Assembly (NCBI RefSeq): GCF_900215605.1
Contig: NZ_OBEL01000005.1
Coordinates: 62,001 to 126,000, forward strand
Source: Cohaesibacter gelatinilyticus
GTDB lineage: Bacteria > Pseudomonadota > Alphaproteobacteria > Rhizobiales > Cohaesibacteraceae
Reading direction: 5' to 3'
Length of the DNA stretch: 64,000 nucleotides
A program made the translations under genes and the position numbers. Positions 9,427 to 20,261 of this stretch are shown one piece after another. The stretch's first letter is position 1, and the number at the start of each line of letters is the position of its first letter. The notes below the pieces were generated by a model. The model saw only the letters and a program-made list of their open reading frames with translations, had not been told where the DNA came from and did not search any database.

Positions 9427-10764
9427 ATGAAAAAGTGGTTCACATCAAGGGAAGAAGAGCTTGATCCAAAGGCTCTGTCTTTGCCATTGGCATTGGAATT
9501 GGAGCATCCGCCCCAATTGTTTGCCTATGTGATTTCCGGTTGCTTTGCATTTCTGATTGGCTTCATTGCCTGGAGTTTCTTCACCTCTGTTCTCGAAGTC
9601 ACACATGCAACCGGGCAAATTCAGCCAAGTGCCTCTGTACAGACGGTGCAGCATCTGGAAGGCGGTTATATCGATCAGCTTCTGATCCGGGAAGGAGATC
9701 GCGTCGCAAAAGGCCAGCCACTTGCGCGTCTGAGATCAACAGCCACTCAGTCGGACCGAGATCGCTTGGCGGTGCGTGCTGCTTCTCTGCGCATGACGAT
9801 TGCCAATCTGGATGCTCTCTCCAAACAAAAGGCCCAGCCGGTCTATGGCGATGACCTGACCAATTATCCCAAACTGGTCAAAAGCTCCTATGGTTTCTTC
9901 ACGTCAGAGAAAGCCCGGATGGGACGAGAAGAGGCCAAGCTTGCAAGTCAGGTGGCACGACGCAAGGCTGAACTTGCAACCGCAAAAGCGGAAAAGAACA
10001 GTGCGGCGAAGCGCATGGAAATTGCAGCTGAGCAACACAAAATTCTGCAAGGTTTGTTGAGACAGCAATATGCCTCTCGTCGATCTGTTCTGGAAGCCGA
10101 AGCAGCGTTGGAAGAAGCGCGATCGCGTTATTTTGCTCTCGATGGTCGAATTGCAACTGCGACAGAACAAATTTCCGAGGCAGAAATTCAGCTCGAGGAG
10201 CAACGTGCGGCCAGCAAGGCGAAATATGCCAAAGAAAGCCAGCAAAGTCAGGCAGAACTGTCCGAGTTGGATAAAATTCTGACCAAGCAACAAGACCGGG
10301 TCCAAAGTCTGGATATTGTCGCTCCGACCAGTGGTCTGGTGCAGGAATTGGCGATTAATACCGTTGGAGCTGTTGTTCGTGGAGGTGAAGTGATCGCTCG
10401 TATTGTACCTGATGATCGCAACATCGTGGCTGAGGTTCGAGTACCGCCAAAAGATATCGGTCATATTCGTCAGGGAGCCAACGCCAAGGTAACGGTATCG
10501 ACCTTTGATCCATATGTTTTTGGAACTCTCGAGGGTGAGGTCAAAACGATCTCTGCTACCTCATTCGAGGATGAAAGAGGCGATCCATATTTCAAGATCC
10601 AGATCGCTCTTGATGCGAACAACTTGATGCGTGAGGGGGCCAGTTATCCCGTGCTTCCGGGCATGGTTGTCACTGCGGATATTCTGACCGGTGAGAAATC
10701 CCTCGCACGTTACTTGTTAAAGCCTGTTTTCCGTTCACTTGATCAGGCCTTTACAGAGCGTTGA
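9427..10764 (+). CDS. HlyD-family periplasmic adaptor of type I secretion
   Basis: A 445-residue membrane fusion protein. There is a short cytoplasmic N-terminus, one transmembrane helix at about 30-55, a lipoyl half-motif (VQHLEGGYIDQLLIREGDRV), a long Ala/Glu/Lys/Gln-rich coiled coil at about 110-285, the second lipoyl half (LDIVAPTSGLVQELAINTVGAVV) and a C-terminal beta-barrel with the family-typical EG..YPVLPGM segment. It should bridge the ABC pair and the TolC-type channel encoded next. ATG 9427 follows CAGGG at good spacing; the in-frame TTG at 9409 is less likely. The 139-nt gap after the ABC gene shows no clear terminator, so co-transcription is plausible. Confidence 0.9.
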   Translation: MKKWFTSREEELDPKALSLPLALELEHPPQLFAYVISGCFAFLIGFIAWSFFTSVLEVTHATGQIQPSASVQTVQHLEGGYIDQLLIREGDRVAKGQPLARLRSTATQSDRDRLAVRAASLRMTIANLDALSKQKAQPVYGDDLTNYPKLVKSSYGFFTSEKARMGREEAKLASQVARRKAELATAKAEKNSAAKRMEIAAEQHKILQGLLRQQYASRRSVLEAEAALEEARSRYFALDGRIATATEQISEAEIQLEEQRAASKAKYAKESQQSQAELSELDKILTKQQDRVQSLDIVAPTSGLVQELAINTVGAVVRGGEVIARIVPDDRNIVAEVRVPPKDIGHIRQGANAKVTVSTFDPYVFGTLEGEVKTISATSFEDERGDPYFKIQIALDANNLMREGASYPVLPGMVVTADILTGEKSLARYLLKPVFRSLDQAFTER

Positions 10765-10938
10765 TGCGAATTTGCACTCTTTGTTAACCATAAAAATTTA
10801 CAAATGAAACAGGGCATTGGATTTGTATGGCTTTTTCAAAGCATGCCTGATCCGGTATCCAAATGTGTTTTGCAAAGTTCGGCTCTGATTGTTGGCAAGA
10901 CAGGGCGATCTTAAGGTTATGGATAGAAATCCGGCATC

Positions 10939-12366
10939 ATGGCTCACGGCATTTCAAAAAAAGATCGCATTCGGCATGTGATGCTGGCAGCCAGTATGAT
11001 GCTTGGTTTGTTGGCTTCTCCTGTCTCCGCGCAGAGCCTGTCCCAGATGCTTTATGATGTCTATGACAACAATCCCGATATCAAGGCCGAAGAGGCCGGC
11101 CAACGGGGACGCAGAGCCGAGGTTGACAAGGCGCGTTCGGCCATGTTGCCGAGCTTGTCGGCCACAGGATCTCACACTCTTGCTGATGAACGTTCCAAAT
11201 CGGGATCCACACGTCGTACACGCACCAGTCAGTATGGTGTGTCTGCCAGTCATCGTCTGTTCAATGGTTTCCAAGATCGAAATAAGCTGAAACAGTCCCG
11301 TCATAGATATATATCCGGCCAGTACAACGTTCGAAGCCGAGAGACTGAAACACTGCTGGAAGCCGTTCGCGCCTATATGGACGTTTACTCCGCGCGGCAG
11401 ATGATCAGTCTGCGACGTCGGCATGTTGACAATTTGCAAAAGCAACGGCGTGCGACACGCGCTCGCATTCGGGCCGGAGAATTGACACGAACGGATCTGT
11501 CGCGAACCGAAGCTTTGCTGTCCCGTGCCCGAGCATCGTTGTCTGGAGCGCAAGCTGATCTTGGAGCATCTATTGGTCAATTTGAGGCATTGGTAGGGTA
11601 TCGTCCGGCTAAATTGCATTATCCGCAAATGCCAAGGCGCTTTGTTGCAAAATCTGCAAAGGAAGCTGAGCAGAAAGCGATATCCATGCATCCGCAATTG
11701 CGTGCTGCCAGTGCGAACAATCGGGCGATGGATTATGGTGTCAAAGCTGCCAAGGGCGCATTGCTACCAAGTGTTGATGTCAATGCTGGGCTGACCCGAT
11801 CTCATACATCAATTGGCAAGACAACACCATCATCGGAGAAGTCTCTCTCCTTGCGATTGAGCTTGCCCATCTTTGACGGCGGCGCCCGAACAGCCGATAT
11901 CAAAAAAGCCAAGGCAGACCGTAGCGAAGCACGATATCGCTCCTCTTCACTGGCTGCCAAAATTCGTGCCACTGCTCGGGAACGCTATTTGCGTTACAAG
12001 TCTTCAAAGGCCGTTGTCAAACAGGCGAAAGCAGAAGTGAAAGCTGCACGTGATGCCTTGCGCGGTATCAAGATCGAGGAAAAAGCAGGACAGCGTTCTT
12101 TTCTGGATGTTCTCGATGCCGAAGTGGCGCTGCTTGACGCTCGTGAAGTTGAGATTTATGCGCGGGCGGATAGTGCGATCGCGATTTATGCCTATCTGGC
12201 GTCAACGGGTCAGTTGACGGTCACAGGCGCAAGAAAATACCCGCAATATGCAAATGCAGACAACACACCGACTGCAGCCATTCACTCTTCTGGTTCTTCC
12301 AAGCGCCAAAAGAGACGATCTTCCAAAAGCAGAAGTTCCAAAGATCCATGGAGTGGTCTGCGCTAG
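10939..12366 (+). CDS. TolC-family outer membrane channel
   Basis: A 475-residue outer membrane efflux protein. It has a Sec signal peptide (hydrophobic core MLAASMMLGLLASPVSA, likely cleavage after VSA) and two homologous halves typical of TolC, with the conserved opening L..MLYDVYDNNPDIKAEEAG and long helical segments. This completes the ABC/adaptor/channel set for the adhesin. Unusually, it ends in a basic, serine-rich tail after residue 450 (KRQKRRSSKSRSSKDPW), which would face the periplasm. The 174-nt upstream gap contains no obvious terminator. Confidence 0.9.
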   Translation: MAHGISKKDRIRHVMLAASMMLGLLASPVSAQSLSQMLYDVYDNNPDIKAEEAGQRGRRAEVDKARSAMLPSLSATGSHTLADERSKSGSTRRTRTSQYGVSASHRLFNGFQDRNKLKQSRHRYISGQYNVRSRETETLLEAVRAYMDVYSARQMISLRRRHVDNLQKQRRATRARIRAGELTRTDLSRTEALLSRARASLSGAQADLGASIGQFEALVGYRPAKLHYPQMPRRFVAKSAKEAEQKAISMHPQLRAASANNRAMDYGVKAAKGALLPSVDVNAGLTRSHTSIGKTTPSSEKSLSLRLSLPIFDGGARTADIKKAKADRSEARYRSSSLAAKIRATARERYLRYKSSKAVVKQAKAEVKAARDALRGIKIEEKAGQRSFLDVLDAEVALLDAREVEIYARADSAIAIYAYLASTGQLTVTGARKYPQYANADNTPTAAIHSSGSSKRQKRRSSKSRSSKDPWSGLR

Positions 12367-12574
12367 ACATCAGGAATTTCCAAGCAGTTCAATTTACCCT
12401 TGATTAACGATAAGTCGAGGAACTGCGGCATATTCGTACAACTTTGGCGTCACATGCGCTGCCTTATTAACTTGTGCTGGATAGGCTTGGCTAACTTTAC
12501 CTTGCATTGAACGGACATGCTGGCGTGATCGGCTATTTCCGTTTGATGCTTTGATTTTAGCCAGGGCGAGAACG

Positions 12575-14740
12575 ATGCCAGTCATTCTCATTGTTGACGA
12601 TCAAAACACCAACCGTCAGATCTATGCCAAGTTGGCACAGGGTTTGGCTGAGGATGTTAAGGTCACGCCACTGGCAGATCCTATCCTTGCTTTGGATTGG
12701 CTGAAAGACAACACGCCTGATCTGGTGATTACCGATTTCAAAATGCCTCGGATGGATGGAGATGAGTTCATTGAGCGCATTCGCTCTCAGGAGCATCTGT
12801 CCGAAATTCCCGTCATTGCCATCACCATTTTTGAAGAAAAGGAATTACGGCTAAGGGCACTGGATGCCGGCGCAACCGATTTTTTGCTGAGCCCGGTTGA
12901 TCATCGAGAATTTTCTGCACGAGCCCGAAATCTTTTGCGGCTGCATCGCCAGAACCAGATTTTGGCAGATCGTGCCAGACATCTGGAACAATCACTTACA
13001 CAGAGTGAGCGCGACCTGGAAAGTTCTACCAGACACGCTCAAGCACAGTTGGCGAGAGTGATTGATACTATCCCCGTCATGGTCAGTGCGACTGATTTGA
13101 ATGGCAATTTTCTGTTCATGAATGTTTGTAAAGCCAAATATCTGGGACTGGATATTGAGACCGTGATCGGGCAGGACAGCATCAAAATTCTGGGAGAACC
13201 AAGAGGAAAAAGGGCTCGCAAGATCGATCAGTTGGTTATTGCATCCAAAAAGCCCGTACGAGCTTATGAGGAAGAAATTCTTGGAGTTGACGGTAGGAAG
13301 CGGGTTTTCCAGACAACAAAATCCCCCCTTTTTGAAGACAATGGCGAAGTAATCGGTGTTGTAACAAATGCGCAGGACATCTCTGATCGCAAGGCAGCCG
13401 AAGATCATTTGCGGCATCTGGCTCACCATGACTCCCTGACGGGTTTGGCCAATAGAATTTTACTACGCGATCGGGTAGAGCGGGAAATCGGACGTTGCCG
13501 CCGTGGTGACGGGCGATTTGCCATCCATTTGGTTGATTTGGATGGGTTCAAGCAGGTCAATGACGTGAATGGACATGCCGTTGGAGATGAATTGTTGATC
13601 CGGGTTGGTGAGCAACTCTCAGATGTCATCGGGGCAGATGATCTGGCGGCAAGACTGGGTGGTGATGAATTCGCAATTCTTCAAGCCAATGTGCGTTCTG
13701 ATGCAGAAATTGCCCGGATGGCGGAAGCGATCAAGGACGCCTTGCCTCAGGCAATTACTTCCATGAAAGCTGCATCCGAGGTGACGGGATCCGTTGGAAT
13801 TGCGACACATCCGGACGATGGTGGTGATTTCGAGCAATTGATGCGCAACGCTGATTTGGCCATGTATCGCTCCAAGGCAGCAAATGGCAACAATATCTGC
13901 TTCTTTGCTTCAGACATTGAAGAGCGGGAAAAAGATGATTTTCAGACCGACGAGTTATTGCGAAATGCGCTGAGCAATCATTTGTTCGAGCTCTATTATC
14001 AGCCGCAGGTTGATTTGCAGAGTGGCCGGATCATTGGAGCTGAAGCTCTGTTGCGCATCCGTACCGAGCAGGGAAAAATCATAACTCCGGGCGAGTTCCT
14101 GCCTCGTGCAGAACGAAACGGCATGATCATGCCTATTAATGAATGGGTTTTACGATCAGCTTGCCAACAAGGTGCTGCATGGCGCAAGGAAGGCCTGCCG
14201 GATATCTCAATAGGGGTAAATCTTTCACCTGTTCAGTTCCAGCGGCAATCTGTGCCGCTTCTGGTCGGTCGGTTGTTGGGAGAAAGTGGTTTCCCGGCGC
14301 ATTTGCTGGATCTGGAGCTTACGGAAAGTATCGTCTTGCATGATACAGAAGCTGTAGCAATACAATTGGCACAATTGCGTCAATTGGGTGTCAAGATTTC
14401 AATTGATGACTTTGGAACAGGCTGTTCATCTCTTTCTTATGTCAAACATTTCCCGGTTGACCGGCTAAAAGTGGATCAATCTTTCGTCCGTGACATGCAT
14501 GAAAATCCTTCGGATGCAGCGATTGTTCGGGCCACCATCAGTTTGGGCCATAGCCTTGGCATGGAAGTCATTGCGGAAGGTGTGGAATATGAACAGGTGT
14601 CCGAGATGCTGAGTTTGGAACAATGTGATAGCGCACAAGGTTATCTCTTTGGCAAACCTCAACCAGCTTCGGTGATGGCGAATCTATTACGACAGCAAAT
14701 GCAAGAAGACGTGCCCATGTCCAAAGAAGGAGCAGCCTGA
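12575..14740 (+). CDS. REC-PAS-GGDEF-EAL c-di-GMP signalling protein
   Basis: A 721-residue cytoplasmic protein. It has a receiver domain with phospho-acceptor Asp54 (VITDFKMPRMDG), a PAS domain at about 160-285, a diguanylate cyclase domain with intact GGDEF at 362-366, and a phosphodiesterase domain with EAL at 490-492 plus ELTES, DDFGTG and EGVE motifs. Both catalytic motifs look intact, so the protein may be bifunctional. The usual RxxD inhibitory site before GGDEF is absent (GADD instead), suggesting no classical product inhibition. ATG 12575 follows AGGGCGAG; the in-frame TTG at 12551 is an alternative. The gene overlaps the following hybrid kinase (TGATG), making that kinase its probable phosphodonor. 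Its position beside the adhesin system suggests control of attachment (inference). Confidence 0.92.
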   Translation: MPVILIVDDQNTNRQIYAKLAQGLAEDVKVTPLADPILALDWLKDNTPDLVITDFKMPRMDGDEFIERIRSQEHLSEIPVIAITIFEEKELRLRALDAGATDFLLSPVDHREFSARARNLLRLHRQNQILADRARHLEQSLTQSERDLESSTRHAQAQLARVIDTIPVMVSATDLNGNFLFMNVCKAKYLGLDIETVIGQDSIKILGEPRGKRARKIDQLVIASKKPVRAYEEEILGVDGRKRVFQTTKSPLFEDNGEVIGVVTNAQDISDRKAAEDHLRHLAHHDSLTGLANRILLRDRVEREIGRCRRGDGRFAIHLVDLDGFKQVNDVNGHAVGDELLIRVGEQLSDVIGADDLAARLGGDEFAILQANVRSDAEIARMAEAIKDALPQAITSMKAASEVTGSVGIATHPDDGGDFEQLMRNADLAMYRSKAANGNNICFFASDIEEREKDDFQTDELLRNALSNHLFELYYQPQVDLQSGRIIGAEALLRIRTEQGKIITPGEFLPRAERNGMIMPINEWVLRSACQQGAAWRKEGLPDISIGVNLSPVQFQRQSVPLLVGRLLGESGFPAHLLDLELTESIVLHDTEAVAIQLAQLRQLGVKISIDDFGTGCSSLSYVKHFPVDRLKVDQSFVRDMHENPSDAAIVRATISLGHSLGMEVIAEGVEYEQVSEMLSLEQCDSAQGYLFGKPQPASVMANLLRQQMQEDVPMSKEGAA

Positions 14741-17340
14741 TGCCTTCTCTTCTTGGCAAAGTCTGGTATGCCGGGTTTCATTATAAAGCAAAGATAACTC
14801 AAATCCTTGCCAACCGTGAGGATGGCGAACATGAAGCTCAACGTTCACGGGTCGGTATGGTTGTCATTTGGACATCGATACACTTCGCGTTCATGCAGGC
14901 GGGTTATCCAGATGCAGAGCGTACCTTTAACTTATTGTTTGCGCCCGGAATGAGCTATCTGGGTTTAGCCGTTATTCTGTTTCTGCATTTGCTCTACTTC
15001 CCAAAACCCAATCCCGTCCGTCGTGTTCTGTCCATCACATCGGATGCTTCCTTACTCATCTGTTCAGCTTTGACGTTTGGAGCAGATCAAGGGTTCTTGC
15101 TTCCACTCTATCTTTGGATGGTGTTCAGCTCCGGCTTCCGGTATGGCACTGCTTATCTGACCTATGGCGCCATTCTGTCTGTCACATCTCTCTCTGTGCT
15201 TTGGGGTCTGCAGGGCGGCTGGACACAGGCACCGATCACTTGCATTGCGAAGATTGCAGGCATGTTGCTGCTGATTGGCTACGTTTCGCGCTTTTTGAAG
15301 GCTTTCAATTATGCTTTGGAAGGCGAAAAACAGGCGAGCCGTGCCAAATCGCGCTTTCTTGCCTCCATTTCGCACGAAGTACGTACGCCATTGAATGCAA
15401 TTTGCGGTTTATCCGATTTGTTGATCGAATCCAGAATAGACGGCGAACAAAGACGCATGGCAAAAACCATATCGGAATCTGGCCAGTCACTCTTGCATCT
15501 GATCAATACATTGCTGGATTTTTCTCGTGCGGAAAGTGGCCGTATGCCCGAGAAGCTGGAATCTTTCAGCTTGTTTGCGCTTGTTGGCCGGGTTTATCGA
15601 GTGAGCAAAGTGCAAAGCACGAAAAAGGGCTTGAACTTGACCATTCATGGTGATCCAGCTCTTGGTTCATCCTATTTTGGCAATATGCGATTTTTGGAAG
15701 ATTGTCTGATCAATCTTTTAACCAATGCGATCAAGTTCACTGAAAAAGGCAGCGTGACCTTGTCCATCTCGGTGGTGGAGAGCGAGAAAAACAGTCAACG
15801 TCTGCGCTTTGAGGTGATTGATACGGGACCAGGCATTCCCAAGGATGCGCAGCAGGCGATTTTTGAAAGCTTTTCCCAACAGGATGAGTCCATTCTTGAT
15901 CGCTTTGGCGGATCTGGCCTCGGTTTGGCACTATGCCGGGAATATGTTCACAGCATGGGCGGTGAAATTTCATTACGGTCCGAAGTCGGAAAAGGAAGCA
16001 ATTTTTCCATCGAAGTCCCACTGCAATATCGCCAGATTGAGCGCGAGATGATGGAGCCGGACTGTCATTTCCCGATGGTGCTTGTGACCCATGATGAAGA
16101 TCTGGTGCTATCTCTTGGATCCAATTATATGGTAGACCAAGCCCATGCATCGGTTGAGCAGGGACTTCAGGCGGTGACAGAAGAAGCCGTGCGCAAAGGA
16201 GCAACACCAGTATTGTTGCTTGATCGCGCTCTTATAAAGGAAGTACCTCAGGAGATAGAAAAGCGGCTGGCAAAATCAACCAATGCGGGTTCCCTTGAAT
16301 TTGTCTGGATTGGTGATGAAGGGGAGATAGCTCAAGCACCGGCCCTTGGATATGCATCTTCCGCACTTTCCTGGATTGATCGCCGACAACCGCGTTACGA
16401 TTTGCGTAAGTTGGCATCTTTTGCCAATCATCTGCATGATAGCTTGGACGGGATAACCGCAACGTCTCATGAGAATTCTCCTCAGAGCCGAACCATATTG
16501 GTGGCCGATGATAACAAAACCAACCAGATGGTTATTGAGAAAATGCTGATCAGCATGGGACATGACGTCATTTTGGTGGGAGATGGTCAGCAAGCATTGG
16601 AGCAATTGCAAGAGGGTTGTTTTGATCTGGTATTGATGGACATCAACATGCCTGTTCTGAATGGACTGGATGCTTCCGAACAATATACAGGCATTTGTGA
16701 AGAACAGGGTCTGGTTGGCACGCCAATCCTCGCCTTGACCGCAGATGCCAATCTGGAAATGGAACAGGCTTGCAAAGTTGTGGGTATGCAAGGCTGTCTG
16801 CATAAACCGATCGACCGGACGGATCTCAGCAAAGCGATTGATCTGCACGCCCAAGTGAGAACCGATAACGACAATCAGGGAATTGATCCAGTTGAACCGA
16901 GCCAGCTTCAAGAACAGGAAACCAAAACCAATCTTGAAGAGGTGCCTGTAGAACAGTTATCTCCGGTTTGTGAGACAACGGTGAATGATCTGGTCGATCT
17001 GGGTGGCAAGGATTTTGTTTCTGAACTTGCCGAGCAATTCAGCCATGATGCTGCCAATGCGTTGCTGAAACTTTCAGATGCAGTCGATCAAACAGACAGT
17101 GCAGCCTTTCGCGATGAGGCCCATGCTTTACGATCAGCCTCAGCTAATATTGGTGCACAAATGCTTTTCCAGACATGTCTATCATGGAGAGAGATCGAAA
17201 CCAGCGAGTTGGAAAGTGAAGGCACACAGCATTTGCTCCGCTTGCAAGAGGAAATGCAGCAGGCAATCGAAGGGCTTGAGCAAGTGCTGGACGTGGTATT
17301 GCCCAAGCCTGGTAAGCTTGAGTTCAAAAAAGCAGGCTGA
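14740..17340 (+). CDS. RpfC-like membrane hybrid histidine kinase (HisKA-HATPase-REC-HPt)
   Basis: An 866-residue protein. About five transmembrane helices (40-185) include a GFRYGTAYL motif resembling the RpfC sensor segment. A dimerisation/phosphoacceptor domain follows with His212 (SISHEVRTPLNAI), then an HATPase with DTGPGIP and GSGLGLAL boxes. Next comes a degenerate stretch resembling a second receiver remnant (about 445-560), a receiver with Asp634 (LVLMDINMPVLNG), and a C-terminal HPt domain with His795 (EAHALRSASANIGA). This is the domain order of RpfC, the receptor for diffusible fatty-acid signals. No rpfF-like synthase occurs in the window, so the ligand is unknown. Phosphate probably passes to the receiver of the overlapping upstream GGDEF-EAL protein. 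Confidence 0.88.
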   Translation: MPSLLGKVWYAGFHYKAKITQILANREDGEHEAQRSRVGMVVIWTSIHFAFMQAGYPDAERTFNLLFAPGMSYLGLAVILFLHLLYFPKPNPVRRVLSITSDASLLICSALTFGADQGFLLPLYLWMVFSSGFRYGTAYLTYGAILSVTSLSVLWGLQGGWTQAPITCIAKIAGMLLLIGYVSRFLKAFNYALEGEKQASRAKSRFLASISHEVRTPLNAICGLSDLLIESRIDGEQRRMAKTISESGQSLLHLINTLLDFSRAESGRMPEKLESFSLFALVGRVYRVSKVQSTKKGLNLTIHGDPALGSSYFGNMRFLEDCLINLLTNAIKFTEKGSVTLSISVVESEKNSQRLRFEVIDTGPGIPKDAQQAIFESFSQQDESILDRFGGSGLGLALCREYVHSMGGEISLRSEVGKGSNFSIEVPLQYRQIEREMMEPDCHFPMVLVTHDEDLVLSLGSNYMVDQAHASVEQGLQAVTEEAVRKGATPVLLLDRALIKEVPQEIEKRLAKSTNAGSLEFVWIGDEGEIAQAPALGYASSALSWIDRRQPRYDLRKLASFANHLHDSLDGITATSHENSPQSRTILVADDNKTNQMVIEKMLISMGHDVILVGDGQQALEQLQEGCFDLVLMDINMPVLNGLDASEQYTGICEEQGLVGTPILALTADANLEMEQACKVVGMQGCLHKPIDRTDLSKAIDLHAQVRTDNDNQGIDPVEPSQLQEQETKTNLEEVPVEQLSPVCETTVNDLVDLGGKDFVSELAEQFSHDAANALLKLSDAVDQTDSAAFRDEAHALRSASANIGAQMLFQTCLSWREIETSELESEGTQHLLRLQEEMQQAIEGLEQVLDVVLPKPGKLEFKKAG

Positions 17341-17356
17341 TAGGTGTTTGGCTAGG

Positions 17357-17385
17357 AAAAAAGGGAGGTAAGGCCTCCCTTTTAA
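17357..17385. terminator. Bidirectional terminator
   Basis: AAAAGGGAGG pairs with CCTCCCTTTT around a short loop, with A-rich and T-rich flanks on opposite sides. It lies between the convergent hybrid-kinase and cysNC genes and can serve both. Confidence 0.8.
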
Positions 17386-17403
17386 TGTCGGATTATCGGT
17401 CCA

Positions 17404-19353
17404 TCAGATGGTGAAATCAGCCAGATCCGGATCAATGCCATCCTCACCCAGAACTTCACGGATGATATGAAGGGCGGCATCTTCGGCATTGCGTTCTGTG
17501 GTCTTCACATGGACGTCCGGGTTGGCTGGAGCTTCATAAGGCGACGAAATGCCGGTAAAGTTGGCGATCTCGCCCTTACGCGCTTTTCCATAAAGCCCTT
17601 TGGGATCACGTTCTTCGCAGACTTCCAATGGTGTATCGATAAAGATCTCCGCAAATTCATCCTCATCAAGCATGCCACGCACCAGATCGCGTTCAGCCTG
17701 GAATGGCGAGATGAAGGATACCAGCGTGATCAGGCCAGCATCGGCCATGAGCTTGGCAACCTCACCAACACGCCGAATATTCTCGACGCGGTCTTCGTCA
17801 GAGAAACCCAGATCCTTGTTCAGACCATGGCGTACATTGTCACCATCCAGTAGATAGGTATGCTTGCCAACGGCGTGCAGTTTCTTCTCGACCAGATTGG
17901 CAATTGTGGATTTGCCAGAACCGGACAGGCCGGTGAACCAAAGCACCTTGGCTTTCTGGTGTTTTTGCTCTGAACGCGCTTTCTTATCGACATCCAGATT
18001 GTGCCAAACCAGATTTTCGCCACGACCAAGGCCGAACCAGACAAGGCCAGCTGCAACTGTTTGGTTGGTAAAGCGGTCAATCAGAATGAAGGAACCAGTT
18101 TGACGATCTTCCTCATATTTATCGAAGACAATAGGTGAAGAAGTCGAGAGGTTACAAAAACCGATTTCATTCAAACCCAGCTTGCTGGCCGCTTCATGGG
18201 CAAAGCTGTTTATTTCCACTTTGTGCTTGATGGTGGTAATGGATGCATTGACTTCCTGCGAACCGATTTTCAACACATAAGAGCGACCGGCCAGAAGTGG
18301 CGCATCATCCATCCAGATCAAGTGAGCAGCAATCTGATTGCTGATATGTGGCCGATGATCAGGTTGAGTGATGATATCACCCCGGCTGATATCGATTTCG
18401 TCTTCCAGCGTCAGAGTAACAGCTTCACCAGCCTCGGCATCCTGTTGGCTGCCATCAAAGGTAACAATATCCTTGATGCGAGAGGTTTTACCGGATTTGG
18501 CAACGACGATCTCATCACCCACGCTGACGCGACCTGAGGAAACGGTGCCCGAAAAACCACGGAAATCGAGGTTTGGTCGGTTCACCCATTGGACAGGGAA
18601 GCGTAGTGGGCGGGCGCTCTCATCTTTGGAGATCTCGATATTCTCCAGATGGCTCAGAAGAGTTGGACCATCATACCAGTCAAGGTTTGGACCCCGCTCC
18701 ACGACATTGTCACCAAAGCGAGCGGACAGTGGGATAGCAGTGATCGAGTCAAAATCAAAACCGGAGGCAAATTGCTCATAATCGGCGACAATCCTGTCAA
18801 AAACCGTCTGATCATGGTCTACAAGGTCGATCTTGTTGATCGCTAGCACCACATGGCGCACACCGATCAGGCTATTGATAAAGCTGTGACGACGGGTCTG
18901 GGTTACAATGCCATGGCGAGCGTCGACCAGAATGACAGCCAGATCACAGTTTGACGCGCCAGTCGCCATATTCCGGGTATATTGCTCATGTCCGGGTGTA
19001 TCCGCTACGATGAATTTTCTTTTGTCGGTGGCGAAGAAGCGGTAGGCCACATCAATGGTGATGCCCTGTTCGCGCTCGGCCTGTAGACCATCAAGCAACA
19101 GTGCGAAGTCTATCTCTTCACCGACGGTGCCGTGACGTTTGGAATCGCGTTCCAAAGCTGAAAGCTGATCTTCGAAAATCAGTTTCGTATCATAGAGCAA
19201 GCGCCCAATCAGAGTGGACTTGCCATCATCAACACTACCGCAGGTAATAAAACGCAAAAAGCTCTTTTCCTGCTGTGCAGCCAGATAGTTGGACAGCGCG
19301 GAAGCAGGAGTGCCTGCATCAATTGCAGGAGAGAGGGAAACAGCTTGGTTCAT
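17404..19353 (-). CDS. cysNC: Bifunctional sulfate adenylyltransferase subunit 1 / APS kinase
   Basis: A 649-residue fusion. Residues 30-450 are the GTPase subunit of ATP sulfurylase, with G1 [10 protein letters not shown]3 [11 protein letters not shown] and G4 NKIDLVD. Residues about 455-640 are APS kinase, with P-loop GLSGSGKST and [10 protein letters not shown]. Together with CysD the protein makes APS from sulfate and ATP, driven by GTP hydrolysis, and then phosphorylates it to PAPS. The fused NodQ/CysNC form is common in alphaproteobacteria. The start codon overlaps the cysD stop (TGATG), so translation is coupled. Confidence 0.96.
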   Translation of the reverse strand: MNQAVSLSPAIDAGTPASALSNYLAAQQEKSFLRFITCGSVDDGKSTLIGRLLYDTKLIFEDQLSALERDSKRHGTVGEEIDFALLLDGLQAEREQGITIDVAYRFFATDKRKFIVADTPGHEQYTRNMATGASNCDLAVILVDARHGIVTQTRRHSFINSLIGVRHVVLAINKIDLVDHDQTVFDRIVADYEQFASGFDFDSITAIPLSARFGDNVVERGPNLDWYDGPTLLSHLENIEISKDESARPLRFPVQWVNRPNLDFRGFSGTVSSGRVSVGDEIVVAKSGKTSRIKDIVTFDGSQQDAEAGEAVTLTLEDEIDISRGDIITQPDHRPHISNQIAAHLIWMDDAPLLAGRSYVLKIGSQEVNASITTIKHKVEINSFAHEAASKLGLNEIGFCNLSTSSPIVFDKYEEDRQTGSFILIDRFTNQTVAAGLVWFGLGRGENLVWHNLDVDKKARSEQKHQKAKVLWFTGLSGSGKSTIANLVEKKLHAVGKHTYLLDGDNVRHGLNKDLGFSDEDRVENIRRVGEVAKLMADAGLITLVSFISPFQAERDLVRGMLDEDEFAEIFIDTPLEVCEERDPKGLYGKARKGEIANFTGISSPYEAPANPDVHVKTTERNAEDAALHIIREVLGEDGIDPDLADFTI

Positions 19354-20261
19354 CAGAAATAGCCCTCGCGTTTTTTCTTTTCCATGGAGGCAGAATCATC
19401 ATGGTCGATCATACGGCCGGAGCGCTCGGAACTCTTTGCCACCAGCATTTCCTCGACGATCTCTTCCAGACTGTCGGCACCGGATTCCACTGCGCCAGTC
19501 AGCGGATAACAACCAAGAGTACGGAAGCGGATCAGCTTCTCTTGTGGTACTTCACCAGGCTGCAATGGCAGACGCTCATCATCTACCATGATCAGTGAGC
19601 CATCACGCTCGACGACAGGGCGTTTGGCAGCCATGTAAAGGGGAACAATCGGAATGTTTTCAGACAGGATGTATTGCCAGATATCCAGTTCGGTCCAATT
19701 TGACAGGGGAAAGACGCGGATGCTCTCTTTGTCACGAATGCGAGTGTTATAAAGAGACCATAGTTCCGGGCGTTGATTTTTTGGATCCCAGCCATGATTT
19801 TCCGAGCGGAAGGAGAAAATACGTTCCTTGGCGCGGCTTTTTTCTTCATCGCGTCTCGCGCCGCCAAAGGCAGCGTCATAGCCGCCAGCATTCAGTGCCT
19901 GTTTCAGGGCATCCGTTTTCATGATTTGTGTATACAGTGAGGAGCCATGATCGAACGGATTGACGTTGTCACGCAAACCGTCCGGGTTGGTATGGCTGAT
20001 CAGATCAAATTCGTAGTCTTTGGCCATCTGATCACGAAATTCGATCATTTTGCGGAACTTCCAGCCGGTGTTCACGTGAAGCAATGGAAAAGGAATACGA
20101 GAAGGATAGAAAGCCTTGCGTGCTAGATGCAGCATGACCGAGCTGTCTTTACCCACGGAATAAAGCATCACCGGCTTCTTGAAGCTGGCGGCCACTTCTC
20201 GAAAAATATGAATGGCTTCAGCTTCCAGCTGTGCCAAATGGGATTGTCGGGCAAGTGCCAT
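19353..20261 (-). CDS. cysD: Sulfate adenylyltransferase subunit 2
   Basis: A 302-residue PAPS-reductase/ATP-sulfurylase-type protein with the PP-loop [17 protein letters not shown], followed by family-typical [20 protein letters not shown] and [11 protein letters not shown] segments. It catalyses adenylation of sulfate with the GTPase subunit encoded next. The start at 20261 is preferred over 20294 because AGGAGAAG lies five bases upstream, and the resulting length matches CysD. The operon reads leftwards, cysD-cysNC. Confidence 0.96.
   Translation of the reverse strand: MALARQSHLAQLEAEAIHIFREVAASFKKPVMLYSVGKDSSVMLHLARKAFYPSRIPFPLLHVNTGWKFRKMIEFRDQMAKDYEFDLISHTNPDGLRDNVNPFDHGSSLYTQIMKTDALKQALNAGGYDAAFGGARRDEEKSRAKERIFSFRSENHGWDPKNQRPELWSLYNTRIRDKESIRVFPLSNWTELDIWQYILSENIPIVPLYMAAKRPVVERDGSLIMVDDERLPLQPGEVPQEKLIRFRTLGCYPLTGAVESGADSLEEIVEEMLVAKSSERSGRMIDHDDSASMEKKKREGYF

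Noticed and set aside
16276-16911. Minus-strand open frame inside the hybrid kinase gene
   Set aside because: It is antisense to the receiver domain coding region, with no start context or domain.
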